Part shown: piece by piece, positions 8,819-18,213 of the stretch | Position numbering within the stretch: position 1 is the stretch's first letter | How the letters are laid out: each line of letters opens with the position of its first letter | The notes under the pieces: generated by a model | What the model saw: only the letters and a program-made list of their open reading frames with translations | The model's database searches: none | Told to the model about the DNA's origin: nothing | Assembly: GCA_025055435.1 (NCBI GenBank) | Contig: JANWWN010000010.1 | Coordinates: 1 to 64,000, forward strand | Source of the DNA: Cyclobacteriaceae bacterium | GTDB taxonomy: Bacteria; Bacteroidota; Bacteroidia; Cytophagales; Cyclobacteriaceae | DNA: 64,000 nucleotides | Reading direction: 5' to 3' | Made by a program: the position numbers and the translations under genes

Positions 8819-9715
8819 ATGCAGATTAAACATTGGATTACAGCATTTCGCCTGCGCACCTTGCCACTTTCATTGTCGTGTGTAGGCATGGGCGCGGTCC
8901 TTGCTGCCGAACGAAAGGCTTTTCGCACAGACCTTTTTTTGTTATGCCTGGTAACAACGGTTTTCCTTCAGATACTTTCCAACCTGGCCAATGATTATGG
9001 CGATTCGGTTCACGGTGCCGACCATCATCTTCGCACGGGGCCCAAACGCATGGTTCAGTCGGGTATCATTTCACTAAATCAGATGCGATTTATGGTGATC
9101 GTGTTTGCCTTGCTCAGCTTTGTTTCCGGAATCGCACTGCTGTGGACGGCATTTCATAATGACTTGTTTCACTGGCTGGTGTTTCTCGCTTTGGGTTTGC
9201 TCAGTATTGTGGCAGCCATCACTTATACAGCCGGACGCAAGCCCTATGGTTACACAGGCCTTGGCGATTTGGCTGTCCTGATATTTTTCGGATTCGTGGG
9301 GGTTGACGGATCGGCGTATCTCTTTACACGGTCTTTCCATGCTGAAATGCTTTTACCGGCTTTAAGTTGCGGCCTGCTCGCTGTTGGCGTACTGAACATA
9401 AATAACCTTCGCGACCTGGAGTCGGATGCCGCGGCAGGAAAAAAATCCATACCGGTTCGGTTTGGAAGAAAGGCAGGTCAGTACTACCATGCTGTGCTCA
9501 TCGTTGTATCGGTGCTTTCGGCCGCCGTTTATGTGATGTTGAACTACCGGCATGTGCTGCAATGGCTCTTCCTGCTGGTGGTACCCGTATTGTTGCGCAA
9601 TGTAATGGCCGTGGCGAAAAAGCCTTCTCATGAACTTGACCCCTGGCTTCGTCAGCTCGCAATCAGCACGTTGATATTTGTTGTGTTGTTTGCGGTGGGT
9701 ACTTTGCTTTCGTAG
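8819..9715 (+). CDS. menA: 1,4-dihydroxy-2-naphthoate polyprenyltransferase
   Basis: Membrane prenyltransferase of the UbiA superfamily that attaches the isoprenoid side chain to dihydroxynaphthoate in menaquinone synthesis. The 298 residues contain about eight hydrophobic helices, the first Asp-rich motif NLANDYGDSVHGAD and the second NNLRDLESDAAAGKKS, both needed to bind diphosphate through magnesium. The position of the motifs and the RTGPKRMVQSG segment are typical of MenA rather than of heme or homogentisate prenyltransferases. No other men gene is adjacent. Confidence 0.92.
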   Translation: MQIKHWITAFRLRTLPLSLSCVGMGAVLAAERKAFRTDLFLLCLVTTVFLQILSNLANDYGDSVHGADHHLRTGPKRMVQSGIISLNQMRFMVIVFALLSFVSGIALLWTAFHNDLFHWLVFLALGLLSIVAAITYTAGRKPYGYTGLGDLAVLIFFGFVGVDGSAYLFTRSFHAEMLLPALSCGLLAVGVLNINNLRDLESDAAAGKKSIPVRFGRKAGQYYHAVLIVVSVLSAAVYVMLNYRHVLQWLFLLVVPVLLRNVMAVAKKPSHELDPWLRQLAISTLIFVVLFAVGTLLS

Positions 9716-9850
9716 CGGTCAAGGCCTCAACTTATTCCGGTTTTAGCGGGTTCACTTCCGGACTGACCGAAATCATTTTTTTGTTTGATAACCGTCACGT
9801 AGGGCGTAATTTGGACATTCTACTTTTATAACGTTCAAAACCCCCGAATC

Positions 9851-10690
9851 ATGAAAAATATTCTTGTTCCCTGCGATTTTTCCGAACAGGCCATTAATGC
9901 CTTCCGCTTTGCGCTCGATATCAGCCGGAAGGCAAAGGGAAAAGTACACCTGGTTCACGTTATTGAATTACCCGTTGTGCACGACTCGGTTTTTATGCCG
10001 GTCCTGTCATTTGAAGAAGTTTTCATCAAAGAACTCCGAGAAAAAGCGGAGAAGGAATTCACTAAACTTACCACAAAGTACGGCTCACCTTCTGATAAGG
10101 TAAGTACCCACGTGCTGTTCGGAGGCACTTTCCGGATGCTGGAAGATTACATTGCCAACGAGTCAATTGACCTGGTCATAATGGGAACAAAAGGTGCTAC
10201 CGGTGCACGCGAAATACTGGTGGGCAGTAACACCGAAAAAGTAGTCAGGCGGTCGCCCGTGCCGGTCATTGCCGTAAAGAAGTATATGGAAGCCGATTCG
10301 ATTAAAAATATCGTGTTTCCTAATACGCTTGACACGGAAAAGCAGGAAAGCCTGGTGATGCGCGTAAAGGCTTTGCAAGACTTTTTCAAGGCCACTTTGC
10401 ATATCGTATGGATCAACACACCTACCAACTTCACACCCGACCGGATTACAACGCAACGATTGGAGGCTTTTGCCAAACGTTTTATGTTTAAGAATTACAC
10501 GGTTAACGTTTACAACGATCCGTACGAGGAAGCCGGTATCATCAATTTTACCCACAGCATTAAAGCAGATATGATTGCCATGGGTACGCACGGCAGAAAG
10601 GGGCTTGCTCATGTTTTGGCCGGAAGCATTGCCGAAGAAGTAGTTAACCATGTTGATTGTCCTATCTGGACGTATTCGCTGAAGAAGTAA
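9851..10690 (+). CDS. Tandem-domain universal stress protein
   Basis: Cytoplasmic protein of 279 residues with two UspA domains. Each half starts with a strand-loop (NILVPCDFS; SIKNIVFPNTL) and ends with an ATP-loop-like motif: GTKGATGAREILVGS with VIAVK in the first half, and GTHGRKGLAHVLAGS with CPIWTYS in the second. This matches the G-2x-G-9x-G(S/T) nucleotide-binding signature in both halves. It ends two bases before the start codon of ccoI, so it is likely part of a unit with the copper-transport gene; universal stress genes near cbb3 assembly genes are common under low-oxygen control. Confidence 0.9.
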   Translation: MKNILVPCDFSEQAINAFRFALDISRKAKGKVHLVHVIELPVVHDSVFMPVLSFEEVFIKELREKAEKEFTKLTTKYGSPSDKVSTHVLFGGTFRMLEDYIANESIDLVIMGTKGATGAREILVGSNTEKVVRRSPVPVIAVKKYMEADSIKNIVFPNTLDTEKQESLVMRVKALQDFFKATLHIVWINTPTNFTPDRITTQRLEAFAKRFMFKNYTVNVYNDPYEEAGIINFTHSIKADMIAMGTHGRKGLAHVLAGSIAEEVVNHVDCPIWTYSLKK

Positions 10691-10692
10691 CC

Positions 10693-13098
10693 ATGCAAGC
10701 TGTTTTACCCGAAACACATCAGGATGTAGAGGTTACCTGCTTCCATTGCGGACAGCCGTGTGACGAAGTATGGGAAAAAGACGGTCATTCGTTTTGCTGC
10801 GTGGGATGCAGGTCGGTTTATGAAATCCTGAGTGAGCATAACCTGTGCACCTATTATGACCTGGAGAAAGCGCCGGGTTTGCAGTTAAAGAATATTCCGG
10901 ATACCGGAGAATATGAGAGCCTGAATGAAGCAGCGGTAAGAAAAAAATTTTTGCTGTTCGACTCGGCTGAGTTTGCCCGAGCGGAATTTTTTACGCCAGC
11001 CATTCATTGCATATCCTGCATCTGGCTGTTGGAAAATTTGCATAAGCTTAATGCAGGCATCCTGCAGTCGAAGGTCCATTTCGGACGCAAAACGGTTACG
11101 GTCGATTTCAATCCGCAAAAAATTCAACCCGCTCAGGTAGCAGCGTTACTGGCATCCGTAGGATATGCGCCTGTAATCCGGCTGCAAAATCCGGCAGACA
11201 ACACTATGGGTAATGATAAAACCCTTACCCTGAAAATGGTAGTGGCCGGCTTTGCGTTTGGCAATGTCATGCTGTTCAGTTTTCCGGAATACCTGGGGCT
11301 AAGCGGCACAGCCGGACTGGCCCGGTTGTTCTCATGGCTCAACGTGGCGTTGTCTTTGCCTGTGTTTTTGTACAGTGCAAACGATTACCTGCGGTCGGCA
11401 TGGATAAGCGTTCGCCAAAGGCAAATCAACATTGATGTGCCGATTGCTTTGGGGCTAATCGCGCTATTCTTTCGAAGTGTGTTCGATATCGTTACCGGTT
11501 ACGGGCCGGGTTATCTCGACTCATTTACCGGTTTGGTGTTTTTCCTCCTTGTCGGAAGGTGGTTTCAGCAAAAAACCTATCAGAACCTCGCATTCGATAG
11601 GGATTATTCGTCCTTCTTTCCGCTTTCGGTGTACCGAAGGGAACAGGGCATGTGGAAACCGGTAGTTATCTACGAGCTGAATCCGGGCGATGTGATTCGT
11701 ATCCGCAATATGGAAATCATCCCTGCCGACAGCACCGTGTTAACCGGAGAAGCTTATGTGGATTATAGTTTTGTGACAGGCGAATCCCGCCCGGTAAAAA
11801 TTGAAGCAGGTAACCTAGTGTATGCGGGTGGAAGATTAATTGGTCAACCGGTTGAGCTGCGCGTGGAAAAGAAAACCTCGCAAAGCCATCTGACCAGCCT
11901 GTGGAATCATGAAATTTTCAGAAAGCCAAAAGAAAGCCGTTACCGCAGGTTAATCGATAAGGCAGCGCAGCGCTTTACATGGATAGTTTTGTTCATCACC
12001 CTTGCCGCCGGTGTGTATTGGTATGTTTACGATGCTTCGCGGGTTTGGCTTATCGTCACATCGGTTCTCGTGGTAGCCTGTCCGTGTGCATTGGCGCTGG
12101 CTGTGCCATTCACCTTGGGTAACATGATGCGTAAGTTCGGACACAACGGATTTTACCTGAAAAATGCGGATGTAATCGAGCGCCTCGCTGCCGTGAATAT
12201 GTGGGTGTTTGATAAGACAGGCACCATTACCCGGGCCAAAAACGGAGAGCTGAAATTTGTGGGTTCGTTATCGCCATCCGAACAACAGGCTGTAAGGCAG
12301 CTGTGTAGTTACTCTACGCACCCGATGAGTGTTTTGATAGCCACGCATCTGCCTGACAGCGGACAGATTCCGGTTACCGGCTTTCGCGAAATACCCGGCA
12401 AGGGTATCGAAGGATATGTAAATGAAGAACGAATTCGTATCGGATCGGCTGCGTTTACCGGAGCGTTGGCTGCAACCGGCCAGGCTGCCGGAGTATATGT
12501 TTCAATTAATGACGAAGTACGGGGTTATTTTAAATCCGAAGCATCACTACGGAACAACCTGAAAGAAGCGGTCGACCGCTGGAATTCACCTGTGGCGTTA
12601 CTATCGGGGGATAACGACACAGACAGACTGCGCATGCGCAACCTGTTGGGTGAAGCGGCACCGCTTCTTTTTAACCAAAGCCCGCATGACAAAATGCAGT
12701 ACATTGAAAAACTGCAGAACGAAGGTAAAACCGTTTTGATGATAGGAGACGGGCTCAACGATGCCGGTGCGTTAAAACAGGCCGATGTAGGTGTTGCCGT
12801 AACCGATGATGCGGGCATTTTTACACCCTCATGCGATGGAATATTACAGGGCGATAAACTGGGCCACCTCGATCGTTTTGTGTTCATGGCCCGAAAAGCT
12901 GTTCAACTGGTTAAGGCAGGTTTTGTGCTGTCGTTTACTTACAATGCCATAACCTTGACTTTTGCCGTTGTCGGTAAACTTACCCCGCTGGTAGCAGCCA
13001 TCCTTATGCCCATCAGTAGCATCAGCGTAGTAGTTTTTGCCACCGTTTCCGTGCACTATAGTTTTAATCGTTATTTTAACCGTACCGGCAGGGCATGA
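10693..13098 (+). CDS. ccoI: Cation-translocating P-type ATPase for cbb3 oxidase assembly (CcoI/FixI type)
   Basis: P1B-type ATPase of 801 residues, likely moving copper across the membrane for cytochrome cbb3 oxidase. The N terminus carries a Cys-rich zinc-ribbon-like segment (CFHCGQPC and CCVGC) typical of FixI/CcoI, then an HMA-like domain with CISC. After the membrane helices come the actuator motif TGESRP, the channel motif ACPCALALAVP, the phosphorylation site DKTGTIT, the P1B STHP motif and the hinge GDGLND. I start at the ATG at 10693, right after the usp stop, instead of the longer frame that overlaps usp. The stop overlaps the start of ccoS. The structural genes ccoNOP are not in this window. 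Confidence 0.93.
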   Translation: MQAVLPETHQDVEVTCFHCGQPCDEVWEKDGHSFCCVGCRSVYEILSEHNLCTYYDLEKAPGLQLKNIPDTGEYESLNEAAVRKKFLLFDSAEFARAEFFTPAIHCISCIWLLENLHKLNAGILQSKVHFGRKTVTVDFNPQKIQPAQVAALLASVGYAPVIRLQNPADNTMGNDKTLTLKMVVAGFAFGNVMLFSFPEYLGLSGTAGLARLFSWLNVALSLPVFLYSANDYLRSAWISVRQRQINIDVPIALGLIALFFRSVFDIVTGYGPGYLDSFTGLVFFLLVGRWFQQKTYQNLAFDRDYSSFFPLSVYRREQGMWKPVVIYELNPGDVIRIRNMEIIPADSTVLTGEAYVDYSFVTGESRPVKIEAGNLVYAGGRLIGQPVELRVEKKTSQSHLTSLWNHEIFRKPKESRYRRLIDKAAQRFTWIVLFITLAAGVYWYVYDASRVWLIVTSVLVVACPCALALAVPFTLGNMMRKFGHNGFYLKNADVIERLAAVNMWVFDKTGTITRAKNGELKFVGSLSPSEQQAVRQLCSYSTHPMSVLIATHLPDSGQIPVTGFREIPGKGIEGYVNEERIRIGSAAFTGALAATGQAAGVYVSINDEVRGYFKSEASLRNNLKEAVDRWNSPVALLSGDNDTDRLRMRNLLGEAAPLLFNQSPHDKMQYIEKLQNEGKTVLMIGDGLNDAGALKQADVGVAVTDDAGIFTPSCDGILQGDKLGHLDRFVFMARKAVQLVKAGFVLSFTYNAITLTFAVVGKLTPLVAAILMPISSISVVVFATVSVHYSFNRYFNRTGRA

Positions 13099-13298
13099 AA
13101 ATCATCATTCTTCTTATCGGTATTAGCGTTTCAGTGGCTGTTGTTTTTCTGCTCATCTTTATATGGAGTATGAAGAGCGGACAGTTCGATGATACCTATA
13201 CGCCTTCCGTCAGAATGCTGTTCGATGAAGCCGATACCAAATCAGATAGTAAGGGTAGTAAGGGTAAACCGGTTAAAAAAGATAATCAACCTGCATAA
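13095..13298 (+). CDS. ccoS: cbb3-type cytochrome oxidase assembly protein CcoS
   Basis: Single-pass membrane protein of 67 residues. An N-terminal helix (IIILLIGISVSVAVVFLLIF) is followed by the family signature SGQFDDTYTPSVRMLFDE and a Lys/Ser-rich cytoplasmic tail. CcoS is needed to load heme and copper into cbb3 oxidase. The start overlaps the ccoI stop by four bases (ATGA), so translation is coupled. The stop codon lies inside an 18-bp perfect palindrome (13293-13310). Confidence 0.93.
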   Translation: MKIIILLIGISVSVAVVFLLIFIWSMKSGQFDDTYTPSVRMLFDEADTKSDSKGSKGKPVKKDNQPA

Positions 13299-13310
13299 CG
13301 ATCGTTATGC
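13293..13310. repeat. 18-bp perfect palindrome at the ccoS-ilv boundary
   Basis: GCATAACGATCGTTATGC is identical to its own reverse complement. It includes the ccoS stop codon and ends exactly where the block shared by the ilv, leu and phe leaders starts. As RNA it could form a 7-bp stem with a GATC loop, but no U-run follows at once, so an operator for a dimeric regulator is as likely as a terminator. Confidence 0.6.
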
Positions 13311-13341
13311 TACCTAACATTTGTTTATTAAAAATTTTTTG
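13310..13341 (+). promoter_or_regulatory. Conserved leader block upstream of ilv operon
   Basis: CTACCTAACATTTGT followed by an A5T6 tract. The first 15 bases recur exactly at 25531-25545 ahead of leuC, and a variant occurs at 43331-43362 ahead of pheA, each time followed by TAAAAA-TTTTT. The block probably contains or flanks the operon promoter (TTTG could be the -33 element), but no perfect TAnnTTTG box follows at 19-20 bp. Confidence 0.5.
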
Positions 13342-13394
13342 CTGATTTCTTGATAATTCATTTAACTGTTTTGATAATTGTGTCAGTTAACGCC

Positions 13395-13490
13395 ATGAAT
13401 AAAGTACTAACAGGAGTTTTATCACTAATGAGTCTGAACACTTTGTTGGTGCTTATTATCGTCATTGGTAAACAACCGGGGCGATGCTGA
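13395..13490 (+). CDS. ilv operon leader peptide (attenuator)
   Basis: A 31-residue ORF (ATG 13395, TGA 13488-13490) directly ahead of the ilv operon. Its centre is a run of branched-chain codons, TLLVLIIVI at 13440-13466, and earlier residues add further Leu and Val; 14 of 31 residues are Leu, Ile or Val. The composition has no structural rationale but matches ilv leader peptides of Enterobacteria. The last codons (13475-13483) encode the RNA segment ACCGGGGCG that can pair with the 5' arm of the downstream terminator. When charged branched-chain tRNAs are scarce, the ribosome would stall on the run and leave that segment free to form the antiterminator. Confidence 0.85.
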   Translation: MNKVLTGVLSLMSLNTLLVLIIVIGKQPGRC

Positions 13491-13514
13491 TGGCATATTG
13501 TTGATAGCATAACC

Positions 13515-13548
13515 AACCGCCCCGGTAAAAGCCGGGGCGGTTTTGTTT
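13515..13548 (+). terminator. ilv attenuator: intrinsic terminator with alternative antiterminator
   Basis: Stem AACCGCCCCGG (13515-13525), loop TAAAAG, stem CCGGGGCGGTT (13532-13542), then TTGTTTT. The sequence ACCGGGGCG at the end of the leader ORF (13475-13483) is fully complementary to CGCCCCGGT (13519-13527), giving a competing 9-bp antiterminator. A ribosome finishing the leader peptide would cover the upstream segment and allow termination. Confidence 0.88.
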
Positions 13549-13581
13549 TATAAACTTTTAAACAAACTAACAATTGTTTCT

Positions 13582-14469
13582 ATGTACTATAACGAACAAA
13601 CCATTTTATATCTGAACGGAAAATTTATGCGGGCTGTAGATGCGGGTATTGACCTGTACAGTCAGACGTTACATTATGGTTATGGAGCTTTCGAAGGAAT
13701 CCGCGCTTATCATACCGTGCACGGAACCAAGATTTTTAAGGCATGGGAACATTTTGAGCGGCTCCGACACAGTTGCCTGTCGGTAGGGATTCCTTTTAAA
13801 TACGATACGGAAGAACTGGTTCAGGTTACGTACCGTTTGTTGCGCGAAAACAACCTGAAAGACGCATACATCCGCCCGCTCGTGTATTGCAGCCCAAACA
13901 TGTCGCTTACTGCTCCGCGCGAAGTTTATCTGATGATTGCCGTTTGGGAATGGGGCAAATACCTGGGCGATAACCTGCTTCGCTTGTGTATTTCACCCTA
14001 TCAGCGGCCCAATCCGCAATCGGTTAAAGTCGATGCAAAAATTACCGGTCATTATGTTAATTCCATACTGGCTACCAGCGATGCAAAGGTCCGCGGTTTT
14101 GACGAAGCACTCATGCTCGACATGAACGGTCATGTAGCCGAGGCGCCCGGAGCCAATTTCTTCTTCGAAAAGGATGGTGCTTTATATACACCACCGCCCG
14201 GCCACATACTGCCGGGAATCACGCGGGCAACCATCATCTCCATCTGCCGCGAATTAGACATTCCTGTTTATGAAAAATTCTTTAAACCAGAAGAAGTATT
14301 CGAAGCCGATAATGCCTTTCTGTGCGGAACGGCCGCCGAAGTAGTGGGAGTTGAATCCATTGATGCGCATACTTTCCGAAAAGACTGGAAAGACAGTCTG
14401 GGTCGGGTCATACAGGAAGCATACAAGGCGCAGGTTCTCGAAAAATCTTTTACGCATGTAATCATCTGA
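13582..14469 (+). CDS. ilvE: Branched-chain amino acid aminotransferase
   Basis: PLP-dependent fold-type IV transaminase (295 residues) for the last step of valine, leucine and isoleucine synthesis. Visible motifs are LHYGYGAFEGIRAY near the N terminus, the lysine in AKITGHYVNSILA that binds PLP, EAPGANFFF, and the phosphate-binding LPGITRATI and CGTAAEV segments. I start at the ATG at 13582, 34 bp after the attenuator U-tract, because the alternative GTTTTATAA-side start lies inside the terminator. The start is directly preceded by AACTAACAATTGTTTC, a motif nearly repeated before leuC. It is the first gene of an operon with ilvD, ilvB, the small subunit gene, ilvC and ilvA. Confidence 0.95.
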   Translation: MYYNEQTILYLNGKFMRAVDAGIDLYSQTLHYGYGAFEGIRAYHTVHGTKIFKAWEHFERLRHSCLSVGIPFKYDTEELVQVTYRLLRENNLKDAYIRPLVYCSPNMSLTAPREVYLMIAVWEWGKYLGDNLLRLCISPYQRPNPQSVKVDAKITGHYVNSILATSDAKVRGFDEALMLDMNGHVAEAPGANFFFEKDGALYTPPPGHILPGITRATIISICRELDIPVYEKFFKPEEVFEADNAFLCGTAAEVVGVESIDAHTFRKDWKDSLGRVIQEAYKAQVLEKSFTHVII

Positions 14470-14472
14470 AAC

Positions 14473-16149
14473 ATGCTGAATAAATACAGTCGCACCGTTA
14501 CACAGGACCCGACCTTGCCGGCATCGCAGGCCATGCTCTATGGCATTGGCCTGAGTGAGGCCGATATGAAGAAAGCGCAGGTGGGCATTGTAAGCACAGG
14601 CTTTGACGGCAACCCGTGTAACATGCACCTGAATGAACTGGCTCATCATGTTAAGTCGGCTGTTTGGGATAATGAACTGGTTGGACTGGTTTTTCACACC
14701 ATTGGCGTAAGTGATGGCATCAGTAACGGCACGGAAGGCATGCGTTACTCGCTGGTTAGTCGCGAAATCATTGCCGACTCCATCGAAGCAGTGTGCAATG
14801 CACAGCATTACGATGCACTGATTGCCGTAGTGGGTTGCGACAAAAACATGCCCGGGGCGCTTATTGCCATGGCCCGCCTCAACCGTCCGGCAGTCATGGT
14901 GTATGGTGGCACCATTGCGAGCGGAAACTGGAAAGGCAGAAAACTCAACATCGTGTCGGCATTCGAAGCGTATGGCGAACGCCAGGCCGGCAAAATTTCG
15001 GATGAAGACTATCAGGGTATTATACGCAATGCCTGTCCCGGACCCGGTGCCTGCGGAGGTATGTACACCGCTAATACCATGGCCAGTGCGATCGAGGCGC
15101 TGGGTATGTCGCTGCCTTACTCGGCATCCACTCCGGCCCGGAACAGCCGAAAGACGGATGAATGCAGGGCAGCCGGCAAAGCAATTTATGAGTTGTTAAA
15201 AAAAGATATTAAGCCGCGTGACATTCTTACCCGCAAGGCTTTTGAAAATGCCCTGACCGTGGTCATCGCCCTGGGAGGCTCAACCAATGCTGTGCTTCAT
15301 CTTATTGCCATGGCCAGAACAGCAGGAGTGAAATTAACCTTAGATGATTTTCAGCATTTCTCCGACAGGGTTCCGGTACTGGCCGATTTAAAACCGAGCG
15401 GTAAATACCTGATGGAAGATGTACACGCTGTAGGTGGTTTACCTGCCGTGATGAAATATTTACTGGATCAAAATTTCCTTCATGGTGATTGCCTTACCGT
15501 TACCGGAAAAACCCTCTCTGAAAATCTTAAAAATATTTCTACACCCGATTTTGACAGGCAGGATGTCATCAGGCCTGTAAATAATCCGGTCTCACCACAG
15601 GGGCATATCCGCATTTTATACGGCAACCTGGCACAAGAGGGGGCTGTGGCAAAAATCAGTGGGAAGGAAGGAAGAAAATTTACAGGCACGGCAAGGGTAT
15701 TTAATAGTGAGGCTGACTTTGCCCAAGGCTTTCAGCAGGGAAAAATCAGATCGGGTGATGTGGTGGTTATCCGATATGTGGGTCCGAAAGGAGCACCCGG
15801 CATGCCCGAAATGCTGAAACCCACCTCGGCTATTGTAGGGGCCGGCCTTGGAAGCAGCGTGGCACTGATAACCGATGGCCGCTTTTCGGGCGGTACACAC
15901 GGGTTTGTTGTAGGGCATATAACTCCTGAAGCGGCCGATGGTGGCAACCTGGCCCTGGTTTGCGATGGCGATCCGATTGAAATTGATGCCGATAAGCGAA
16001 CCATCCAGGTACTGATAAGCGAGGAAGAATTGCAACGTCGCAGAGCGATATGGAAAAAACCTGAGCCTTTAGTAACCAACGGCGTGCTTGCCAAATATGC
16101 CCGCCAGGTAAAAAGTGCTACCCTGGGTTGTATTACCGATGAAGCCTGA
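14473..16149 (+). CDS. ilvD: Dihydroxy-acid dehydratase
   Basis: Iron-sulfur dehydratase converting 2,3-dihydroxy-isovalerate and dihydroxy-methylvalerate to the 2-keto acids. The 558 residues are full length. The three cluster cysteines are present: Cys49 in DGNPCNMH, Cys122 in VGCDKNMPG and Cys194 in [14 protein letters not shown]. The C-terminal barrel carries [16 protein letters not shown]. It follows ilvE by three bases and overlaps the ilvB start by 11 bp, indicating translational coupling. Confidence 0.96.
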   Translation: MLNKYSRTVTQDPTLPASQAMLYGIGLSEADMKKAQVGIVSTGFDGNPCNMHLNELAHHVKSAVWDNELVGLVFHTIGVSDGISNGTEGMRYSLVSREIIADSIEAVCNAQHYDALIAVVGCDKNMPGALIAMARLNRPAVMVYGGTIASGNWKGRKLNIVSAFEAYGERQAGKISDEDYQGIIRNACPGPGACGGMYTANTMASAIEALGMSLPYSASTPARNSRKTDECRAAGKAIYELLKKDIKPRDILTRKAFENALTVVIALGGSTNAVLHLIAMARTAGVKLTLDDFQHFSDRVPVLADLKPSGKYLMEDVHAVGGLPAVMKYLLDQNFLHGDCLTVTGKTLSENLKNISTPDFDRQDVIRPVNNPVSPQGHIRILYGNLAQEGAVAKISGKEGRKFTGTARVFNSEADFAQGFQQGKIRSGDVVVIRYVGPKGAPGMPEMLKPTSAIVGAGLGSSVALITDGRFSGGTHGFVVGHITPEAADGGNLALVCDGDPIEIDADKRTIQVLISEEELQRRRAIWKKPEPLVTNGVLAKYARQVKSATLGCITDEA

Positions 16150-17899
16150 CAAAACCATAGCTGAAAATAAATGGGTTACCGGTGCGGAAGCACTGGTGCA
16201 GTGCCTCATTGCCGAGGGCGTTAGCGTCCTGTTTGGTTATCCGGGCGGTGCCATCATGCCGGTTTATGATGCACTGATTACCTGTGGCCGCAGCCTGAAC
16301 CACATCCTGGTTCGGCACGAACAGGGCGCTATTCATGCTGCCCAGGGCTATGCACGCGCATCACGCAAAACCGGTGTGGTACTTGTTACCAGCGGACCGG
16401 GTGCGGCCAATCTGGTTACTGGTCTTGCCGATGCATTAATCGATTCTACTCCGGTAGTCTGTATAACCGGACAGGTGGCCGAACATCTTCTGGGAACAGA
16501 TGCTTTTCAGGAAATGGACGTTATCAACACCACTTTGCCGGTAACCAAGTGGAACGTTCAGATAACCAGGGCAGAAGATATTCCGGCTCAGGTAGCTAAG
16601 GCATTTTATATCGCCCGCAGCGGACGGCCCGGCCCGGTTGTAATTGACCTGACCAAGAACGCTCAAACGGAAAAAATTCCACCATTTCAGTATCGCACCT
16701 GCACACAAATTCGCACCTACAGGCCTAAACCCCTGTTGAATCATGCACTCATTGAGCAGGCAGCCGAGCTGATTAACCAGGCCCGGCGGCCATATCTGTT
16801 ATGTGGACAGGGCGTGTTGCTCAGCAATGCGTCGGAACCTTTGATGGCCCTTGCCGAAAAGGCGCACATACCCGTAGCCTGTACGCTGTTAGGTCTCTCG
16901 GCTGTGCCGGTAAATCATCCCTGCTATGTAGGATACCTTGGCATGCATGGCAATTACGGACCCAATGTTCTTACCAACGCCTGCGATGTACTGATAGCCA
17001 TCGGCATGCGTTTCGATGACCGCGTTACAGGGAATGTGAGCAAGTATGCACGCCAGGCCAAAGTGATTCACATTGATATCGATAAATCGGAGCTGAACAA
17101 AATCGTACGGGCTGAAGTGGCCATTCATGCTGATGCGCAAGAAGCGATTCAGGCTTTACTTCCTTTGATAAAGCAAAATAACCACGATGACTGGTTCCGG
17201 ATGTTTCGCGAAGCCGATAAGCTGGAAAAAGAAAAAGTTCTGAATGAAGAAACAGATGACCGCAATGAACTTCACATGATTGATGTTATACGCGAACTGT
17301 CGGAGCAAACACGCGGCAACGCTATCCTGGTTACCGATGTAGGCCAGCATCAAATGGTTGCATCGCGGTACTTTAGGTTCACCGAGCCGTACAGCTACAT
17401 TACTTCCGGAGGAGCCGGCACCATGGGTTTTGCACTTCCGGCAGCCATGGGAGCCAAACTGGCCCGACCGGATAAAACCGTTATTGCAGTGGCAGGTGAT
17501 GGCGGTTTTCAAATGACGCTGCAGGAGCTGGGTACGTTGGTGCAGCACAACATTCCGGTAAAGATTGTCATTCTCAACAACAGTTTTCTGGGTATGGTAC
17601 GGCAGTGGCAGCAGCTATTTTTCGATAGCCGCTATTCCTTTACCGAACTGGTTAATCCGGATTTTGTCGCACTAACCTCGGCATATGGTATTGAAGCCCG
17701 GAAAGTTTCACAACCAAATGAACTGGCTGGTGCCATTGCCTGCATGCTGCAAAGCGAAAAGCCCTTCCTGCTGGATGTAGTGGTTCAAAGAGAAGAAAAT
17801 GTATTTCCCATGGTACCCTCCGGAGCCGGCGTATCCGAAATCCTGCTGGAGCCACCCCGTGTTAATATGATTCAACAACCCCAACCATCAAAAACATGA
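16139..17899 (+). CDS. ilvB: Acetolactate synthase, large catalytic subunit
   Basis: Thiamine-diphosphate enzyme (586 residues) condensing two pyruvates, or pyruvate and 2-ketobutyrate. Visible motifs are [15 protein letters not shown] at the N terminus, the catalytic Glu in [15 protein letters not shown] (about residue 61), the FAD-domain segment, and the ThDP motif [16 protein letters not shown] with a following NN near residue 452. The ATG at 16139 is preferred over an upstream in-frame start at 16115 because family members begin shortly before [10 protein letters not shown]. It overlaps ilvD and, by four bases (ATGA), the small subunit gene. Confidence 0.96.
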   Translation: MKPDKTIAENKWVTGAEALVQCLIAEGVSVLFGYPGGAIMPVYDALITCGRSLNHILVRHEQGAIHAAQGYARASRKTGVVLVTSGPGAANLVTGLADALIDSTPVVCITGQVAEHLLGTDAFQEMDVINTTLPVTKWNVQITRAEDIPAQVAKAFYIARSGRPGPVVIDLTKNAQTEKIPPFQYRTCTQIRTYRPKPLLNHALIEQAAELINQARRPYLLCGQGVLLSNASEPLMALAEKAHIPVACTLLGLSAVPVNHPCYVGYLGMHGNYGPNVLTNACDVLIAIGMRFDDRVTGNVSKYARQAKVIHIDIDKSELNKIVRAEVAIHADAQEAIQALLPLIKQNNHDDWFRMFREADKLEKEKVLNEETDDRNELHMIDVIRELSEQTRGNAILVTDVGQHQMVASRYFRFTEPYSYITSGGAGTMGFALPAAMGAKLARPDKTVIAVAGDGGFQMTLQELGTLVQHNIPVKIVILNNSFLGMVRQWQQLFFDSRYSFTELVNPDFVALTSAYGIEARKVSQPNELAGAIACMLQSEKPFLLDVVVQREENVFPMVPSGAGVSEILLEPPRVNMIQQPQPSKT

Positions 17900-18213
17900 A
17901 ACGCAACTACACCATCCGGATTAAAGCAGATAATAATTTCTCCATACTGAATCGCATCATCAATGTGCTGAATCGCAGACGCGTACGCATTCGTTGCCTG
18001 GTAGCGCACGAAGATGAGCACGATTTCCGGAAAGGTGGTGCCACGCTGCTGGTTTATACCACACCCGATTTGGCTGAAAAAGTAAAACACCAGCTTGAAA
18101 AACTCATTGAAGTGGAAGAGGCTGTTTATCAGGAAGGATATGATGAACACGCATCGTTTTTACTACATCCGTTTAACACCAACCAACTTGTGAATAACTA
18201 TGGCACGTATTGA
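17896..18213 (+). CDS. Acetolactate synthase small subunit, short ACT-only form
   Basis: Regulatory subunit of acetolactate synthase reduced to one ACT domain (105 residues). The first 75 residues follow the family strand-helix pattern (NYTIRIKADNNFSILNRIINVLNRRRVRIRCL, then KLIEVEEAVY). The usual IlvN/IlvH proteins are about 160-180 residues with a second C-terminal domain; here only a short unrelated tail remains, so the length resembles IlvM of E. coli. Its 3' end overlaps ilvC by 14 bp. Function by position and fold is secure; whether it still senses valine is not. Confidence 0.88.
   Translation: MKRNYTIRIKADNNFSILNRIINVLNRRRVRIRCLVAHEDEHDFRKGGATLLVYTTPDLAEKVKHQLEKLIEVEEAVYQEGYDEHASFLLHPFNTNQLVNNYGTY

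Noticed and set aside
13339-13389. Standard TTTG-N19-TAnnTTTG promoter before the ilv leader
   Set aside because: TAATTGTG and several TTG triplets are present, but no pair has both the right sequence and spacing, so I did not place a promoter exactly.
14254-14808. 184-codon minus-strand ORF across ilvE-ilvD
   Set aside because: Antisense shadow of two conserved genes with complete motifs.
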